A stretch of DNA of 64,000 nt, taken from Notospermus geniculatus. Taxonomy: Eukaryota > Nemertea > Pilidiophora > Heteronemertea > Lineidae. The position numbers and the translations under genes are program-made. The stretch is taken from NCBI GenBank assembly GCA_002633025.1, contig NMRB01000088.1, positions 303,896 to 367,895 on the forward strand. The letters are read 5' to 3'. The notes under the pieces were generated by a model. That model did not search any database and was not told the origin of the DNA. It saw only the letters and a list, made by a program, of their open reading frames with translations. Below, one piece after another: positions 32,542-43,630 of this stretch. Numbering within the stretch: the stretch's first letter is position 1; each line of letters opens with the position of its first letter.

Positions 32542-33098
32542 TTAGTCAATGCATCTACAAAGAAGTAATTGATGGTGAACCTGTTTCTGGCCTTTCCCAC
32601 TGAAATGCACATTGGAATGCCCTTAAGTCGAAAATTTATTGTACAAAACGAAACAGCATTTCATCTACAGTCAATTGAATCTTTCAACTCAATCGCACAG
32701 TGGGACTCAGTATGAACTGCTTTGAGGTAGTTCACTGACGTAAATTTGGACTGATCTTACGGTATCTCTTGGCAATTTCATTCAATTGGAATAATCTTCA
32801 AATAGGATATTTCAGCAATGGTAGCGCCATTCAAACACAATGGTAGTGTTTGCAAAACACGTGCAACTTGAAATAATTCTTCTCATTGCCAGTTGTTCTT
32901 GTGTTCAACTGGATTTGTGTCACATCTTACAAGGTTTTTCAATAAAACACCGACAATCAATCAGAAAAAGTGATAAGTGCTACCACTTGCTAAAGCAACC
33001 ATCAACCTTTTCTTAGTACATTCGTTGTATACTACTGTGGTGACCAATTCTTTTTATGCAATTTCTGATTACTCTTTCTTTTTTTCTAATCTTGATAG

Positions 33099-33241
33099 CA
33101 TACAGCTCCGACATCCCGGTGATTAAGTCACGCAATACTTGGCAATGTTTTACGTACTCATCAAGAGCATCGTTGACGACGTCGGAGACTGCTCTTCGAA
33201 ATATCTGCGAATTGAACTTTGCGAGACACAGTCATGTATGA
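33099..33241 (+). CDS. candidate exon, strand uncertain
   Basis: A very strong plus-strand acceptor (TCTTTCTTTTTTTCTAATCT then TGATAG) ends at 33098. The plus frame (YSSDIPVIKSRNTWQCFTYS...) runs 46 codons to a TGA. The minus strand of the same DNA (33204 down to 33013) is also open, with helix-like RAVSDVVNDALDEYVKHCQV and LRDLITGMSELYAIKI, but its acceptor (AATTCGCAG) is weak. One of the two may be real. Confidence 0.33.
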
Positions 33242-33560
33242 CACAATATTTCTTGCCAATCGGCAAATTCAAACTTTCCAGGTTTGACACAATACTTTTT
33301 ACCATAACTATTTTCTGACTACACGTACAAATTCAACTTTGTGAGATAATGTATGACACAACATTTCTTTCTTGCCAATCGGCAAATTCAAACTTTCCAA
33401 GTTTGACAGAATACTTCTTACCATAATTTTTTCTGACTATACGTACAAATTCAATTTGTGAGATGATGTATGACACAACATTCTTGCCAATCGGCAAATT
33501 CAAACTTTGTAGCTTTGATACAATACTTTTTGCCATAATGGTTCCCTGACAACACGTAAT
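33205..33560 (+). repeat. ~115-bp tandem repeat, ~3 copies
   Basis: Units contain TATGACACAAYATTTCTTGC, CAATCGGCAAATTCAAACTT, TTTGACASAATACTT and ACGTACAAATTCAA. The third copy is truncated. Confidence 0.8.
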
Positions 33561-33734
33561 GTATGCATTCTGTACACTGAATGTAAAAAGTAGTTAACAT
33601 CGCATTTTGCTGGACAGTTAAAAAGCAGAAATATCTGAGTACAGACGGTTTTTTATTAATGCATTCTCCTTCAGAGTAAAAACACACATTCAGATTAAAA
33701 ATGTACATGTACGATTTCTAATTTCCTTTTGTAG

Positions 33735-33941
33735 GTGAAATTAAGTCAGAAGCATGGCTGTAGACACACAGCGATTTGCCTGCACCAAAGATATGCAGAT
33801 CACCGGAGGACTTTTATTGAATGGATGTATAAAAACTACATGCATACGCATGTAGGCCTGGAAGTGATTGCCTGTTTGCGCAATCACTGGCTGTACACTG
33901 AGTTATCTTTAAATCGATACAGAAACGACAGCCGGAACTGA
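33735..33941 (+). CDS. candidate exon, unknown protein
   Basis: The acceptor ATTTCTAATTTCCTTTTGTAG ends at 33734. GTG AAA TTA begins a phase-0 frame of 68 codons to a stop. Residues VKLSQKHGCRHTAICLHQRY, ADHRRTFIEWMYKNYMHTH are basic/aromatic and protein-like; the end (LNRYRNDSRN) less so. A possible donor lies at CAT|GTAGGC near 33851. No family recognised. Confidence 0.4.
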   Translation: MKLSQKHGCRHTAICLHQRYADHRRTFIEWMYKNYMHTHVGLEVIACLRNHWLYTELSLNRYRNDSRN

Positions 33942-34394
33942 CGTTATTCACGTCAGTGTTTAAAGTGCATCGTCCGGCAACTTCGTCAAATGAATGTACT
34001 TTTTACAGTTCATTGCAAGCCACTGATGAAGTAAAGCTTTGTACACAGCACTTTTCGCTGTCAAACAATCTCTAGGGCTTCACATTTCCCCAGTCTGTCT
34101 AGAAACCGTTCTGAAGAATTCCAGGAGCAGCCATTCACTGCATCACTTGCAGATCAGTTAAGACGACACAATCATGTCGACTACATGTAGGCCTACGTGG
34201 CCTCTCCGTCACGAGTCGAACCCTAAACTGCTGCCAATCTCCTATGCAGAGGTCACACGGTTTCGCCTTAGTGACTCTGCCTTCAAACGTCAGTGCCCCG
34301 TACTTCTTTTTGCGTAGGAATGACATCATTCACGATGGCTGCCTCCATGGAAGCACGTGTTTATGTTCACCTCACAAAACCATGTGATCAAATT

Positions 34395-34662
34395 CAGTGG
34401 CGGATCCAGGAGTTGCCGAACGAGGGGGGGGGCGTGGAATGGGCAACCCCCATTCCCTGAGCCCCGAAGGCGCGAAGCGCCGAAAATTTTTGGGTAAAAG
34501 TGCCGGAAACGTGACCTGGCACCTGGGCAGGCCAAATTGAACTTTCTTTTAACTGAAAATCAGGGGTCTGATTATATGCCTTCCAAAATTTTTGCTCCTC
34601 GGCGGCTGAACGGGGGGGGGGCGTGGGCCAGGGCACGCCCCCCCCCCTTGGATCCGCCACTG
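34395..34662. mobile_element. hAT-like MITE, CAGTGGCGGATCCAG ends
   Basis: Ends CAGTGGCGGATCCAGG / CCTTGGATCCGCCACTG, with poly-G and poly-C runs just inside. AAATT on both sides (34390-34394, 34663-34667). CAGNGGCGGATCCAG termini are common in non-autonomous hAT elements. Confidence 0.85.
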
Positions 34663-35044
34663 AAATTCGACAGACCTGATTGGTGCATCGATTTGGTTGC
34701 TTCTAAAATGGAAACTATTTCTGCCGGAACGACCGAACCGAAGCACAGCCATACGTGTAATTCGCCGCAAAAAAGTGCAACACAAAATAATGAACAAATG
34801 TTTAAAAATCATGGTGGGTTTGGTGTTTTGGTACATTTCTGAACTTGACAGTACGATTATGATTTTATTAGGGTGTAAAACTAGCTGTAGATCAGTTCTT
34901 TATTCACTGTGCTCATTCCGAGCAGAAGTGATGAGGGCGTATGAAGCCAGTGGTACAAGTGGAGCGAACCGAAAACGCGGAAGGAACACCGTACCGCTGG
35001 GCTAGCGAGTTTGAACTGCTGCGTCACCTTGTGGGGATTTCTAT

Positions 35045-35306
35045 GGGCCGTATTTTAGAACGTTCCTTAACATTAAGGTCCACCTTAAATCTATTGTTCT
35101 CGATGGTTTTACAATAGACTTAAGCTGCATTTAGCTGACACGCGGAATGCGGTATAGGGCCGCGGAATCCCCGGCGGAAGCGATTTGTTGTATGCGAAAT
35201 GCATTGAACTTTCCGCTTACCGCGTTCCGCAATCCGCATACCGCGTGCAGCTAAATCCAGCTTTAAGGTCGACCTTAACGTTAAGGAACGTTCTAAAATA
35301 CGAGCC
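35045..35306. mobile_element. foldback, GGGCCGTATTTTAGAA ends, with nested element
   Basis: Arms GGGCCGTATTTTAGAACGTT then CCTTAA / TTAAGGAACGTTCTAAAATA then CGAGCC. Related to 50934-51040. Interrupted at 35123. Confidence 0.8.
35123..35262. mobile_element. 140-bp TTA-flanked foldback (nested)
   Basis: Ends AGCTGCATTTAGCTG / CAGCTAAATCCAGCT, centre GCGGAATGCGGTA. TTA at 35120-35122 and 35263-35265. Confidence 0.85.
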
Positions 35307-35716
35307 TTTGTCGCGTTGGTAGGGCTGATGTGTTATGACCTTGCACAAGTCAATATTACTCTAACATTTCACAACATCAATAGACCATGATGTACACAGT
35401 TGGCAATACTACATGATCACACCGATGACAAACAGCTTATTGTGTACACGCCCGACCGATGATAGCCATTATTATTTGAATTATTATATCACTAATTTTA
35501 TGTACATGTATACCGATTGTTGCTGAACTGGTTTACCCCTTTGGTCAGTTCACCTTACTTTACCCGAGTGCACCCGAATGCTATGATGACGTGTTAGGTC
35601 ATTTGGTTTAGGCCTAGCTTTCCTATTATTACCGTAACTCAATTCCTAGTAAGTTTATAAAATTGAATTCCACGGGTTTCAATAGGAAGTGTTATTTTTT
35701 GGCTTTCAATGTAATA

Positions 35717-36053
35717 TTAAAGCCGTAATATCTTGTCATTTTCTGGTATGTTGACGTGGTGTTTATCGCCGATTTTGTATAAAAATTCAGCCCTTAATAA
35801 ACTCTTCGCATATGCCAAAACTTCGTCGTTCAAGTCGTTTCCTCGCCGGTGTCTAGAAAGCACTCTTCGTGCTTTACCCTGCTGACCCACCAGGCCATGT
35901 TGGCGGAATTCCTGTGATCTTCCTGTGATCAACCCTCCAAATTGTCCGTTGGTTGCGTGACACCGATGTATCAAGAGTACTCAGATCCACGTGTATGCCA
36001 CCAGGACAGTTTTGAATCCACGCCAGGTGATCATAACATAGTGTTGATCTTGG
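35717..36053 (-). pseudogene. frameshifted or spliced coding remnant
   Basis: Two minus-strand frames look coding and meet near 35875. The upstream one encodes DHLAWIQNCPGGIHVDLSTL, DTSVSRNQRTIWRVDHRKIT and GIPPTWPGG, then hits TAA (35874-35876). The overlapping +1 frame continues with KARRVLSRHRRGNDLNDEVL, AYAKSLLRAEFLYKIGDK and HHVNIPENDKILRL to a TAA at 35717. A single-base shift at the GGTCAGCAGGG run would join them, or the GTAAAG there is a donor. Family unknown; an old transposon protein or gene fragment is possible. Confidence 0.4.
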
Positions 36054-36238
36054 TTATGGTGGAATACATGTATATCAACATGATTACTTGATGTTATGAT
36101 GGTACATGTACAATGTACATGTATAATAAAAAAGGCTTCTTTTAGCTTCAGCCATTGAATTCTACTCTATTTTTGGTTTCTTATATATATATTTTGTCTA
36201 ATAAAACGTATCTTCAAAAAAACTTGTTAAATCTGTCC

Positions 36239-36540
36239 CAAAAAAGCAGAACCTAGTAACTCACTTTTTGCTACTTTTCAGAAAAACAAGAAAATGTGAA
36301 AGTGAAACGGATTAAGCTTGTGCTTCCAGCTCACAGTAACTTTTGAGTTACTAGGTTTTGCCTTTGTAGGACTTGCACTGGGTGGAAAGTTACTAGGTTT
36401 TGCCATGAGAACAAAATACAGACCCATGGAATAATTTACCAAATCTAATGCAGTAACATGAAGCCCACAAACTAGAAACAACAAAAGTGTACCTATCTCA
36501 ATTTTGAAGAAAAGTGAGTTACTAGGTTCTGCCTTTTTAT
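36239..36540. mobile_element. 302-bp foldback with repeated AGTTACTAGGTT motif
   Basis: Outer arms AAAAAAGCAGAACCTAGTAA / GAGTTACTAGGTTCTGCC. Two further GTTACTAGGTTTTGCC copies lie inside (about 36344 and 36389). Confidence 0.7.
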
Positions 36541-36701
36541 CCAGTCATTGACAGTACAGAGTTATTAACATCATAAACACCCAAGTGAACGTAGTTCTTT
36601 ACAGAACATTTCTTTCTACTCTATTCAGCCTCGTAGGTCACTGATTTGATTGCCAACAGTAAATCCATGAATAACTTTATTTGGTATCTGAAATCATAGC
36701 A

Positions 36702-36975
36702 TGTATAAAGCTAGGAATCTACCATTGATTTTCAAACTGATTTTGCGCTGCGACTTGCTTTGCAACTAGGTTGCTTTGCAACTAGGTTGCTTTGCAACTG
36801 GGCACTCGATCGCCGTAGTGGACTCGCTGGACGTGATTTCTACCAAATGGCGAAGATGTGGTCAATTTCAGTCGGGCGACCGGTATCAGTTCCTTGCGAT
36901 CGTATTCAATCGCAGGTAGCAGGTTGCAAAGCAAGTCGCAAGGCAGAAAATCAGCAGTGGATTCCTAGCTTCATA
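36702..36975. mobile_element. ~275-bp foldback with TTGCAAAGCAA repeats
   Basis: Arms TATAAAGCTAGGAATC...GCGACTTGCTTTGCAAC / GTTGCAAAGCAAGTCGC...GATTCCTAGCTTCATA. The left arm carries three tandem GGTTGCTTTGCAACT units. Confidence 0.75.
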
Positions 36976-36999
36976 CGAATCAAAAGGCGTTTGGAAACT

Positions 37000-38010
37000 C
37001 CTGCATCAATTGAGTATTTTTTGGGTACATGTATTTTCACTTTCCCTTTAATCACACTAAGCATTTACGAAGTTGGCCTTACTTTGTCTTGGCTGAACTA
37101 CTATTCAGAATAGCAATTTTAAAATTGTAACACTGCCCAATTCAATATCAACTATTTTGAGTCGAGGCAAAATGTGGATATCTACCTATAGATTATTATC
37201 TACCAGCAGCAATTTGATTTATCAACAGACGGTCACTAGAAACCCCTCAACTGACAGAAATCAATTAAGAACTGAATATTTCAAGTAAAACCTACAGACC
37301 TATAAGTATTAATTTATTTATTCCAAGCGTACCGAAGTTTCAACTCAGACGGTCATAAATTGGGTGTGGACGGCTGAGCAACGAAGATAAACTAATAAAT
37401 GACAACATTGTCGTAAATATTCTGTCGATATAATTGTTCATACTATCGTGGCGTGATACTGATTCAGAATGGCTTGCCACTGGTGGACCTGAGCTCAGGC
37501 CGATGAATCAGTGATACCAGAGGCGATATACGTTAACGACGAGTTGTTTTGGATGATAAGTCACATACATCTGATGTCATTCCTTTTATTAAAAGTTAAG
37601 TAACGTTGATAAACGTTAACCCTTTTGGGGTGGATCAAGCAATAAGCCAATGACAGTAGAATGATGTATTCGGCCCCTGGCCACTGTCGAATTTCTCATT
37701 GTGGACCATGCACGACCATATCTCAACCGTAGACGAACTTGCTAAGTTCAACCACATGTTAGCTTATGGACCCAATCAGACAAAAACTTATTCCTTTTCA
37801 GTGGGTCGTGTGGAGAAAAAATCAAGTGTACATGTAGACAACGAGTTCTGTACTAATTCACTTATCGGCCTAATCAGTTCGTCACACAAATCGCCTGTTC
37901 ATTCTCATCTATAAATTAATCACTATAGACGAATTTCCTACTCAATAAGAGATAGACTTAATCATATAGTATTCCTATTCAATCATAGACCCAATCACAC
38001 TACATTTTCA
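37000..38010. other. no gene recognised
   Basis: AT-rich unique sequence. A 71-codon frame at 37699-37914 lacks splice support. Confidence 0.45.
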
Positions 38011-38021
38011 ACCACTGGCAC

Positions 38022-38539
38022 CAAAAATATATAAGTACCAACAATGTACAACTAGTAATAAAGCAAAAGGGTGGGCGTTAAGTTACTTTTTCTGATAATA
38101 GAGGGCGTACGGTAATTATAGGCCTTCTAATTAAATAACCAATGTTTAGATTTAACGGTTGTTGACTGAATTGTATTATTTAGAATATTATCAATATTTT
38201 TATGTAAAGTTATAGACAAATTAATAACATTCATTTTTTTGATTTTGGTGAAACCATGGATTTGTTGTATACATGTAGGTCAGAGTGCCCAACTCAGAGA
38301 TGAATTACAATATTAATTTGCCAAAAATATGGTCCATTCAAAAATGCTTTGTAGTTCGGTTATTTCTGAGTACAAGTAACTATGGAAGGTGTCATTTTGT
38401 TTGTAATGATCTTCGCTACACAAATATAATCCTTCACAAATTAAGATCCATTCGGTTACAGGGTCACCAGAGCAAGTTACTAAACTCACCTTTTGGCACA
38501 TATTCGGAGTTGCACATTCTTGGTACTTGTATATTCTTG
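38022..38539. mobile_element. 518-bp foldback with 7-bp duplication, copy 1
   Basis: Ends CAAAAATATATAAGTACCAA / TTGGTACTTGTATATTCTTG; CTGGCAC at 38015-38021 and 38540-38546. About 90% like 56743-57255 by eye. Confidence 0.9.
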
Positions 38540-39152
38540 CTGGCACGTATGGCCCAAGTGATCATAGACATACATGTAACAGACAACTTTCCTGTTTGAA
38601 TAGACCGAACAAAATGTAGCCAAATAGCCAAATAAATTCAACTTCCTACATTGCAGTCACATATACATGCATGTACGTACATGTACAGTACATCTGAGGA
38701 GCAAATCACATGGCAAAGATCCACGTAGTCCTGATAAAATGTAGGCCTATTTCCAGAATGAAACCTAAAGATGTATATTTTACTCATAATTCGATTCAGT
38801 TAAATATTGAAAGAAGTATCAGTTTTAAACTAGTTAGTGAGCTTTATATCTAATGAAACTCAGACCAAGTTTTAACTCACAACCACAACATCATAACCTT
38901 CAGAAGTATGTTATTGGCAATGGTAATGAAACAGCTAAACACCAGATACGGGACAGCTAGACATCAAAATAATTTTTTAAAAACTTAAAATAATATGGAA
39001 TAGTTGTGGGATGTAGTATGGCTTCAGTACACGGCGAGCATCAAACCTGTAGTGTGCTATTTATAAACAGATCCGCGAATGTAAACAAATCCACATGGCA
39101 GAAATTATCCAATAACCATCCAGCGAATCCTGCGCAATTTTGGATTCCCATA

Positions 39153-39277
39153 TCACGATGTATCCACACAATTATTTCGAAAGCAAATTTCATCAACACA
39201 GTTTTGAACTTCGCACTGTGTATCCCATTTAGTTTGGAAGTTTGTCTCCAAATCCAGAATCCGAGCTTGAATATAAT
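39153..39277 (-). CDS. candidate exon, Cys-containing
   Basis: The minus frame of 125 nt starts after CGAATTATAG (phase 1) and runs to TGA at 39153-39155: YIQARILDLETNFQTKWDTQ, CEVQNCVDEICFRNNCVDTS. The start phase matches the end of exon 39558-39672, 280 bp upstream on this strand. The opposite strand is also open (39006-39305). No clear donor or family. Confidence 0.28.
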
Positions 39278-39557
39278 CTATAATTCGTTGATAGTGACAT
39301 TGTAGCAGACGCTTTCAGCCAGCGATGTGTACGTCAGCAGCGCAAACCAAGCAATCACGAACCGGCATGCGTTCCAGGTATAACCAATGCATCACAGTGT
39401 TATGTTCGGTAGCCAGTATTGATAAATGAGACACTAGAGATGTGATTTGAATAGAAGTAAATGGAAGGTAGGAAGTGGTGCCAACAACGACAATGACGGA
39501 TATTATGCTTTGTTATATTCAGAACGAAATATTCTAAATTTAAGTGGGAGCACATAC

Positions 39558-39672
39558 AACCATATAATGGTACATCAGACATAGCGAGGAGTGTCACTCC
39601 CAATGCACTGATGTAATGTCTATCATACGGTAAACGCTGTTCGAAACGAGACAGCTGTCCCTGTGAGAGCAC
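39558..39672 (-). CDS. candidate exon, membrane-protein-like
   Basis: The acceptor GAGTATTTTTTATTCAG is strong. GTG CTC TCA opens 115 nt in phase 0, ending in phase 1 at a GTATGT donor. Residues: VLSQGQLSRFEQRLPYDRHY then ISALGVTLLAMSDVPLYG. The second half is hydrophobic with a Ser/Gly-rich helix signature. The phase fits exon 26661-26731 or 39153-39277 as the next exon. No family recognised. Confidence 0.5.
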
Positions 39673-39761
39673 CTGAATAAAAAATACTCCTGCAGTGGTC
39701 TAATATAAGGCTGCTTCGAAAGTTACGATATTGCTGTGATGATAATGGTGACCTCGACTTG

Positions 39762-40430
39762 GAGAATGCTTAGAAAACTGCAATGTTGCCAAGGGGATAT
39801 AATAAGGAGGTTTAGAAATCAAACGATAAACGTTAACGTCAACGACAACGTTATTTTTGAACCAAAAATGCAGTATAAAATTTGCTTAATAATGTGTAGT
39901 ATGAAAAATAACGTTGTCGTAAAATTTACGTTTATCGTTTGACTTCTAAACCTCCCTGGTGATGCCTCTTAAAGGACAGTACTGCTGTGGTGGTAACATC
40001 AGTCTCGACCCTGTGGACGCTTGGAGAGAGGCGAAAAAGCAGCTAGCTACCTTGAGAAATGCTCGGAAAGTGGCACTGCCCCTACCATTAGCTAAGAAAT
40101 ACTACCATGATGGTAATGCACAGTGGCCTCTACTTGAGTACTGTTTCGAAAGCGGCAAAGCTGCTGTGGTGGTGCCCGTATCTTTGAAATGCTTAGAAAG
40201 TGGCAATGCTGTTGTGGTGGTGCCCATATCTTTGAAATACTTAGAAAGTGGCAATGCTGCTGTGGTGGAGTGCCCATATCATTCTTTGAAATGCTTAGAA
40301 AGCGGCAATGCAGCAGTGGTGGTGCCCATATCTTTGAAATGCTTACAAAGCGGCAATGCTGTTGTGGTGGAGTGCCCATATCTTTGAAATGCTTAGAAAG
40401 CGGCAATGCTGCTGCGGTGATGATGACACA
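39762..40430 (+). repeat. minisatellite, 48-54-bp unit, split by a MITE
   Basis: Unit TTTGAAATGCTTAGAAAGYG then GCAATGCTGCTGTGGTGGTG then CCCATATC. Five good copies at 40181-40430 and degenerate ones back to 39762. Because 48 and 54 are multiples of 3, several frames stay open (e.g. SGNAAVVVPISLKCLE repeats). These are artefacts. Confidence 0.8.
39804..39957. mobile_element. MITE family B, copy 3, inside a minisatellite unit
   Basis: Ends AAGGAGGTTTAGAAATCAAA / TTTGACTTCTAAACCTCCCT. The left flank GAGAATGCTTAGAAAACTGC is a degenerate minisatellite unit. Confidence 0.8.
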
Positions 40431-40977
40431 AGCCTCTACCTTATGGAATTCTTGGAAAGAACTGTAATTTACGTTATCATAGAAATAATAGCAAAGCAAT
40501 TATTACATCGTGGTTACAATCTACCACCGTATCGATAAAGCTTGCTGATGGGATCGGCAGCAGTAGCATTTAATTGCAAGTTAGTTTGTCTCGAAAGCAG
40601 TGCAACAGCTTATTCTGATTATAATCGGGATGTGAACAAAAATGTGCTGCTTGAATGTTAAGGTACACTATATGCAGGTCTTGTGAATGTCACAGCATAT
40701 GGCAACAGATGGATCAAAGGAGTGTATGCTTGACATGTGCAGATAATAGGGGTTTAATGCATTATTCCTGCTAACAATCAGATCTAACGGCTTTTTCTAA
40801 ATTCCAAATATTCATTAACTTGTTTCACTAGATCATATAGGTCATGAGAGATCTGGGCATTTAAACTACGACTTAATTTGATGTTAGACAAAATGGAAGG
40901 GTGTAGATGCTCAGTGGCTTGTGGTCAAGTGAACTGGGGTTCGAATCATCAGCCTGTAAGCATGTGACCGAGTAATT

Positions 40978-41142
40978 CAGGTGTAATGGAATCTAATGTC
41001 CCCCGATATGTCACGGTGATGTCCCCAAAAATACATTTACGGCACCATTGAATAGGACTCTAGAGATACCAAGACCCTTAATCCTGTTACAAAATGCGGG
41101 GGGACATCAGAAAGATGGGGGCATTAGATTCTATCACACCTG
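40978..41142. mobile_element. 165-bp foldback MITE
   Basis: Ends CAGGTGTAATGGAATCTAAT then GTCCCCC / GGGGGCATTAGATTCTATCA then CACCTG. Confidence 0.8.
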
Positions 41143-41237
41143 TCTCAACTAAGACGGCCGTAGCCCACTGCCACAATAGGTGTCACTAGTAGGATTATTG
41201 AAATGAAAGTGGCATCCTGGTTCTGACCCCCCGCCAG

Positions 41238-41447
41238 GAGTCCATTGGAAAGGGCCTGGTTGCGATGCGCATCCCTCATTACGATCTCAAGGAGGAAGGG
41301 TTCAGCATCCAGGGGTATCAGAATCCCCACCACATACGAATTGTTGGAAAAAATCCCAGCATAATTTTACAGCACCACGACACTGGGAGCCAGATAAAGG
41401 CGGGAGCAACAGCAGGTTCCCCCGCTGAGCGGATGCTTCGTTGTTAA
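41238..41447 (+). CDS. candidate exon, unknown protein
   Basis: The acceptor TGACCCCCCGCCAG ends at 41237. The frame (phase 0) is open 69 codons to TAA 41445-41447: ESIGKGLVAMRIPHYDLKEE, GFSIQGYQNPHHIRIVGKNP, SIILQHHDTGSQIKAG. Composition strongly suggests protein. The tail (ATAGSPAERMLRC) could be past a donor at CAG|GTTCCC (weak). No family recognised and no partner exon found. Confidence 0.45.
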   Translation, partial: ESIGKGLVAMRIPHYDLKEEGFSIQGYQNPHHIRIVGKNPSIILQHHDTGSQIKAGATAGSPAERMLRC

Positions 41448-41751
41448 TCACAAAACAGCAAAATAAAAACAATGGTGGTGATTGATTAACCCAATCCATT
41501 GTCTTCATTTAGCCGACATTGTAATCATCGACCATTTGTAAATAATAGATGATGAAAATGCAACAAGTGGGGGCAGAAATGTAACAGCCTGGGTGATCAT
41601 TCTTCGCTTATATGTCGGTCACATTTATGTTATGAATAAATTATTGGACAAATGCCCAGCTCATTGCTATGTATTGTAGTTACTAGAGTCAACTCATTAC
41701 CATGACTTACTGTTGGGCATCCGCAGTTGTTGGCAAATCATAATATAATGC

Positions 41752-41925
41752 NNNNNNNNNNNNNNNNNNNNNNNNNNNNNNNNNNNNNNNNNNNNNNNNN
41801 NNNNNNNNNNNNNNNNNNNNNNNNNNNNNNNNNNNNNNNNNNNNNNNNNNNNNNNNNNNNNNNNNNNNNNNNNNNNNNNNNNNNNNNNNNNNNNNNNNNN
41901 NNNNNNNNNNNNNNNNNNNNNNNNN
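41752..41925. other. assembly gap
   Basis: 174 Ns. Immediately right is a 66-bp hairpin (41926-41991: AGAGAAAGTGTCCCTGGAAC...GAGGGACACTTTCTCT), probably an end of an element lost in the gap. Confidence 1.
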
Positions 41926-42059
41926 AGAGAAAGTGTCCCTGGAACAATAGCGTTTCTGTTGTTTCCCTATTGTTCGAGGGACACTTTCTCTGGCCGACCC
42001 TGTAGTATTGCGGAAAGGAACGTTCTCTTGAGACAGAAAGGAGCACCTTCAGAACGGAA

Positions 42060-43340
42060 GAAGCAAATTGTTTATTAGCAATGATTTTTTAAAAGTTTCA
42101 TGTTACAAATCCACTGTAACCAATCAACAAGCAGTGTTACCAATCAACAACAAGTGTTGTTCAAAACCTCGATGTGTTTTAGGTTATCCAGTTTTATGTA
42201 ACAAAAGAAACTACCTAAAATACGAGTATTTGCAAAACACAATCGAGTTCAAGTGTATTCAGGATCTGACTTCCAAACAATTATTATGAGCATTATATTA
42301 CACTAACACATCTAAATATTCTTTGTCATGTTTTTGGTTCTGTGTCAACTAAACCTAGATCGTTAGGATATTGATCATCTCATTTACACAGGGTTCAATC
42401 GCTGGAGGGTATCCAGGGTAGGAATAAACGATATGAATGAGTGAAAATTAAATTGAGTGAAACATTCAAACTTTTTCAGCTATTACTCCACTTGGGAAAT
42501 AGCATATGAGTTACAGCCAAAATGTGAGCCCACTTTGGTCTCTTGAATTACATTTTTAAACTACATTTGTACAGTATCAAGTGCCATCGTGGTATCCAGC
42601 AAGATGGCCTGTTGAACCAGATTCGACAGTCTTTTCTAAACACAGTTTATTTTTAGCATATATCTAGGCACCACATGCATTCAGCACTACATTTCAGTCA
42701 TTTTTTGAATATATTCATAGAAAGTTTTTTATATGTATATTACTTTTTGTTATTCTAGAGGTGTATTTATGGCAATACAGACTGCTGTTAGGAGAAAAGA
42801 GGCATTATAAGAACTTTTTTCTGATGGTTACTGGAAACTAGAGGGAAATGGGAACCAATTTCAGACGATTACCAACTGCCTTGATACACGCAGCCGAATG
42901 TGCAGTGACAATGCAACGGCGAATCTTTTGACACCATGGGACACTTGTCTCCAAAAGGATAGATATGATAGAGCATATTGTACATGTAACACTGAAGCCG
43001 TAATTTACTAATACCCTATGATGTTCTTATCACCATCAAGAGAAGACAAACTACATGTCACACTTTTTACGGAGCCATCTATTTGATGCCAACATATTGT
43101 GTGGAAATCTAGCAGAAGAAGATATTCGACTCCCAATTGGGTGATTTGAGGAAAAAGTGAGAGATTTATAACCCTGAGGTGAATTAAGTTCATCTATTTG
43201 GTAGAATTGTGTCAGATGTTGGTGGAGCATCAAACAGAAATGAGGGCAAATATACAGAGAGGAATTAATATTTTCACATCCACAAAAACTGTGGAAGTGG
43301 GTTTATCCGGTATGTTGTGTTCTTTTGGCCAGAAGTAGAG
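42060..43340. other. no gene confirmed
   Basis: Unique AT-rich DNA. A minus frame at 43051-43233 (SPQGYKSLTFSSNHPIGSRI...) looks mildly coding but lacks good splice sites. Confidence 0.4.
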
Positions 43341-43445
43341 TGAGTAATGACATCTGCTGCTAATCAGGGGCGTCAAAACAAACCAATCAATGTCACAAAC
43401 AGACTGTGTCGCTACCGTTTCATTTGTAACAGCACCACAGATTTT

Positions 43446-43630
43446 TTTAACGTAACAAGTGTAAGAGGTATGTTCTCAAACAAAACAGCGTCATTCATCA
43501 AAACCACGTACTTATTTAACGTAACAAGTGTAAAAACAAAAGTAGATAAGAGAGGTCAGGACCTCTCTTATCTATTTTTGGTAAAAGGTATATTCTCAAA
43601 TAAACAGCATCTTCATCAAAACGTAGCATT
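43446..43630 (+). repeat. tandem ~60-bp duplication, one copy carrying a hairpin insert
   Basis: Unit TAACGTAACAAGTGTAAGAG then GTATGTTCTCAAA...CATCAAAAC (43446-43505 and 43515-43630). The second unit contains a ~50-bp palindrome (43533-43580) between two GTAA copies. Confidence 0.8.

Noticed and set aside
39959-40387. 142-codon open frame with repeated SGNAAVVVPISLKCLE
   Set aside because: An effect of 48/54-bp minisatellite units; other frames on both strands are open in the same way.
41926-41991. transcription terminator hairpin
   Set aside because: It is a truncated foldback end at an assembly gap in eukaryotic DNA.
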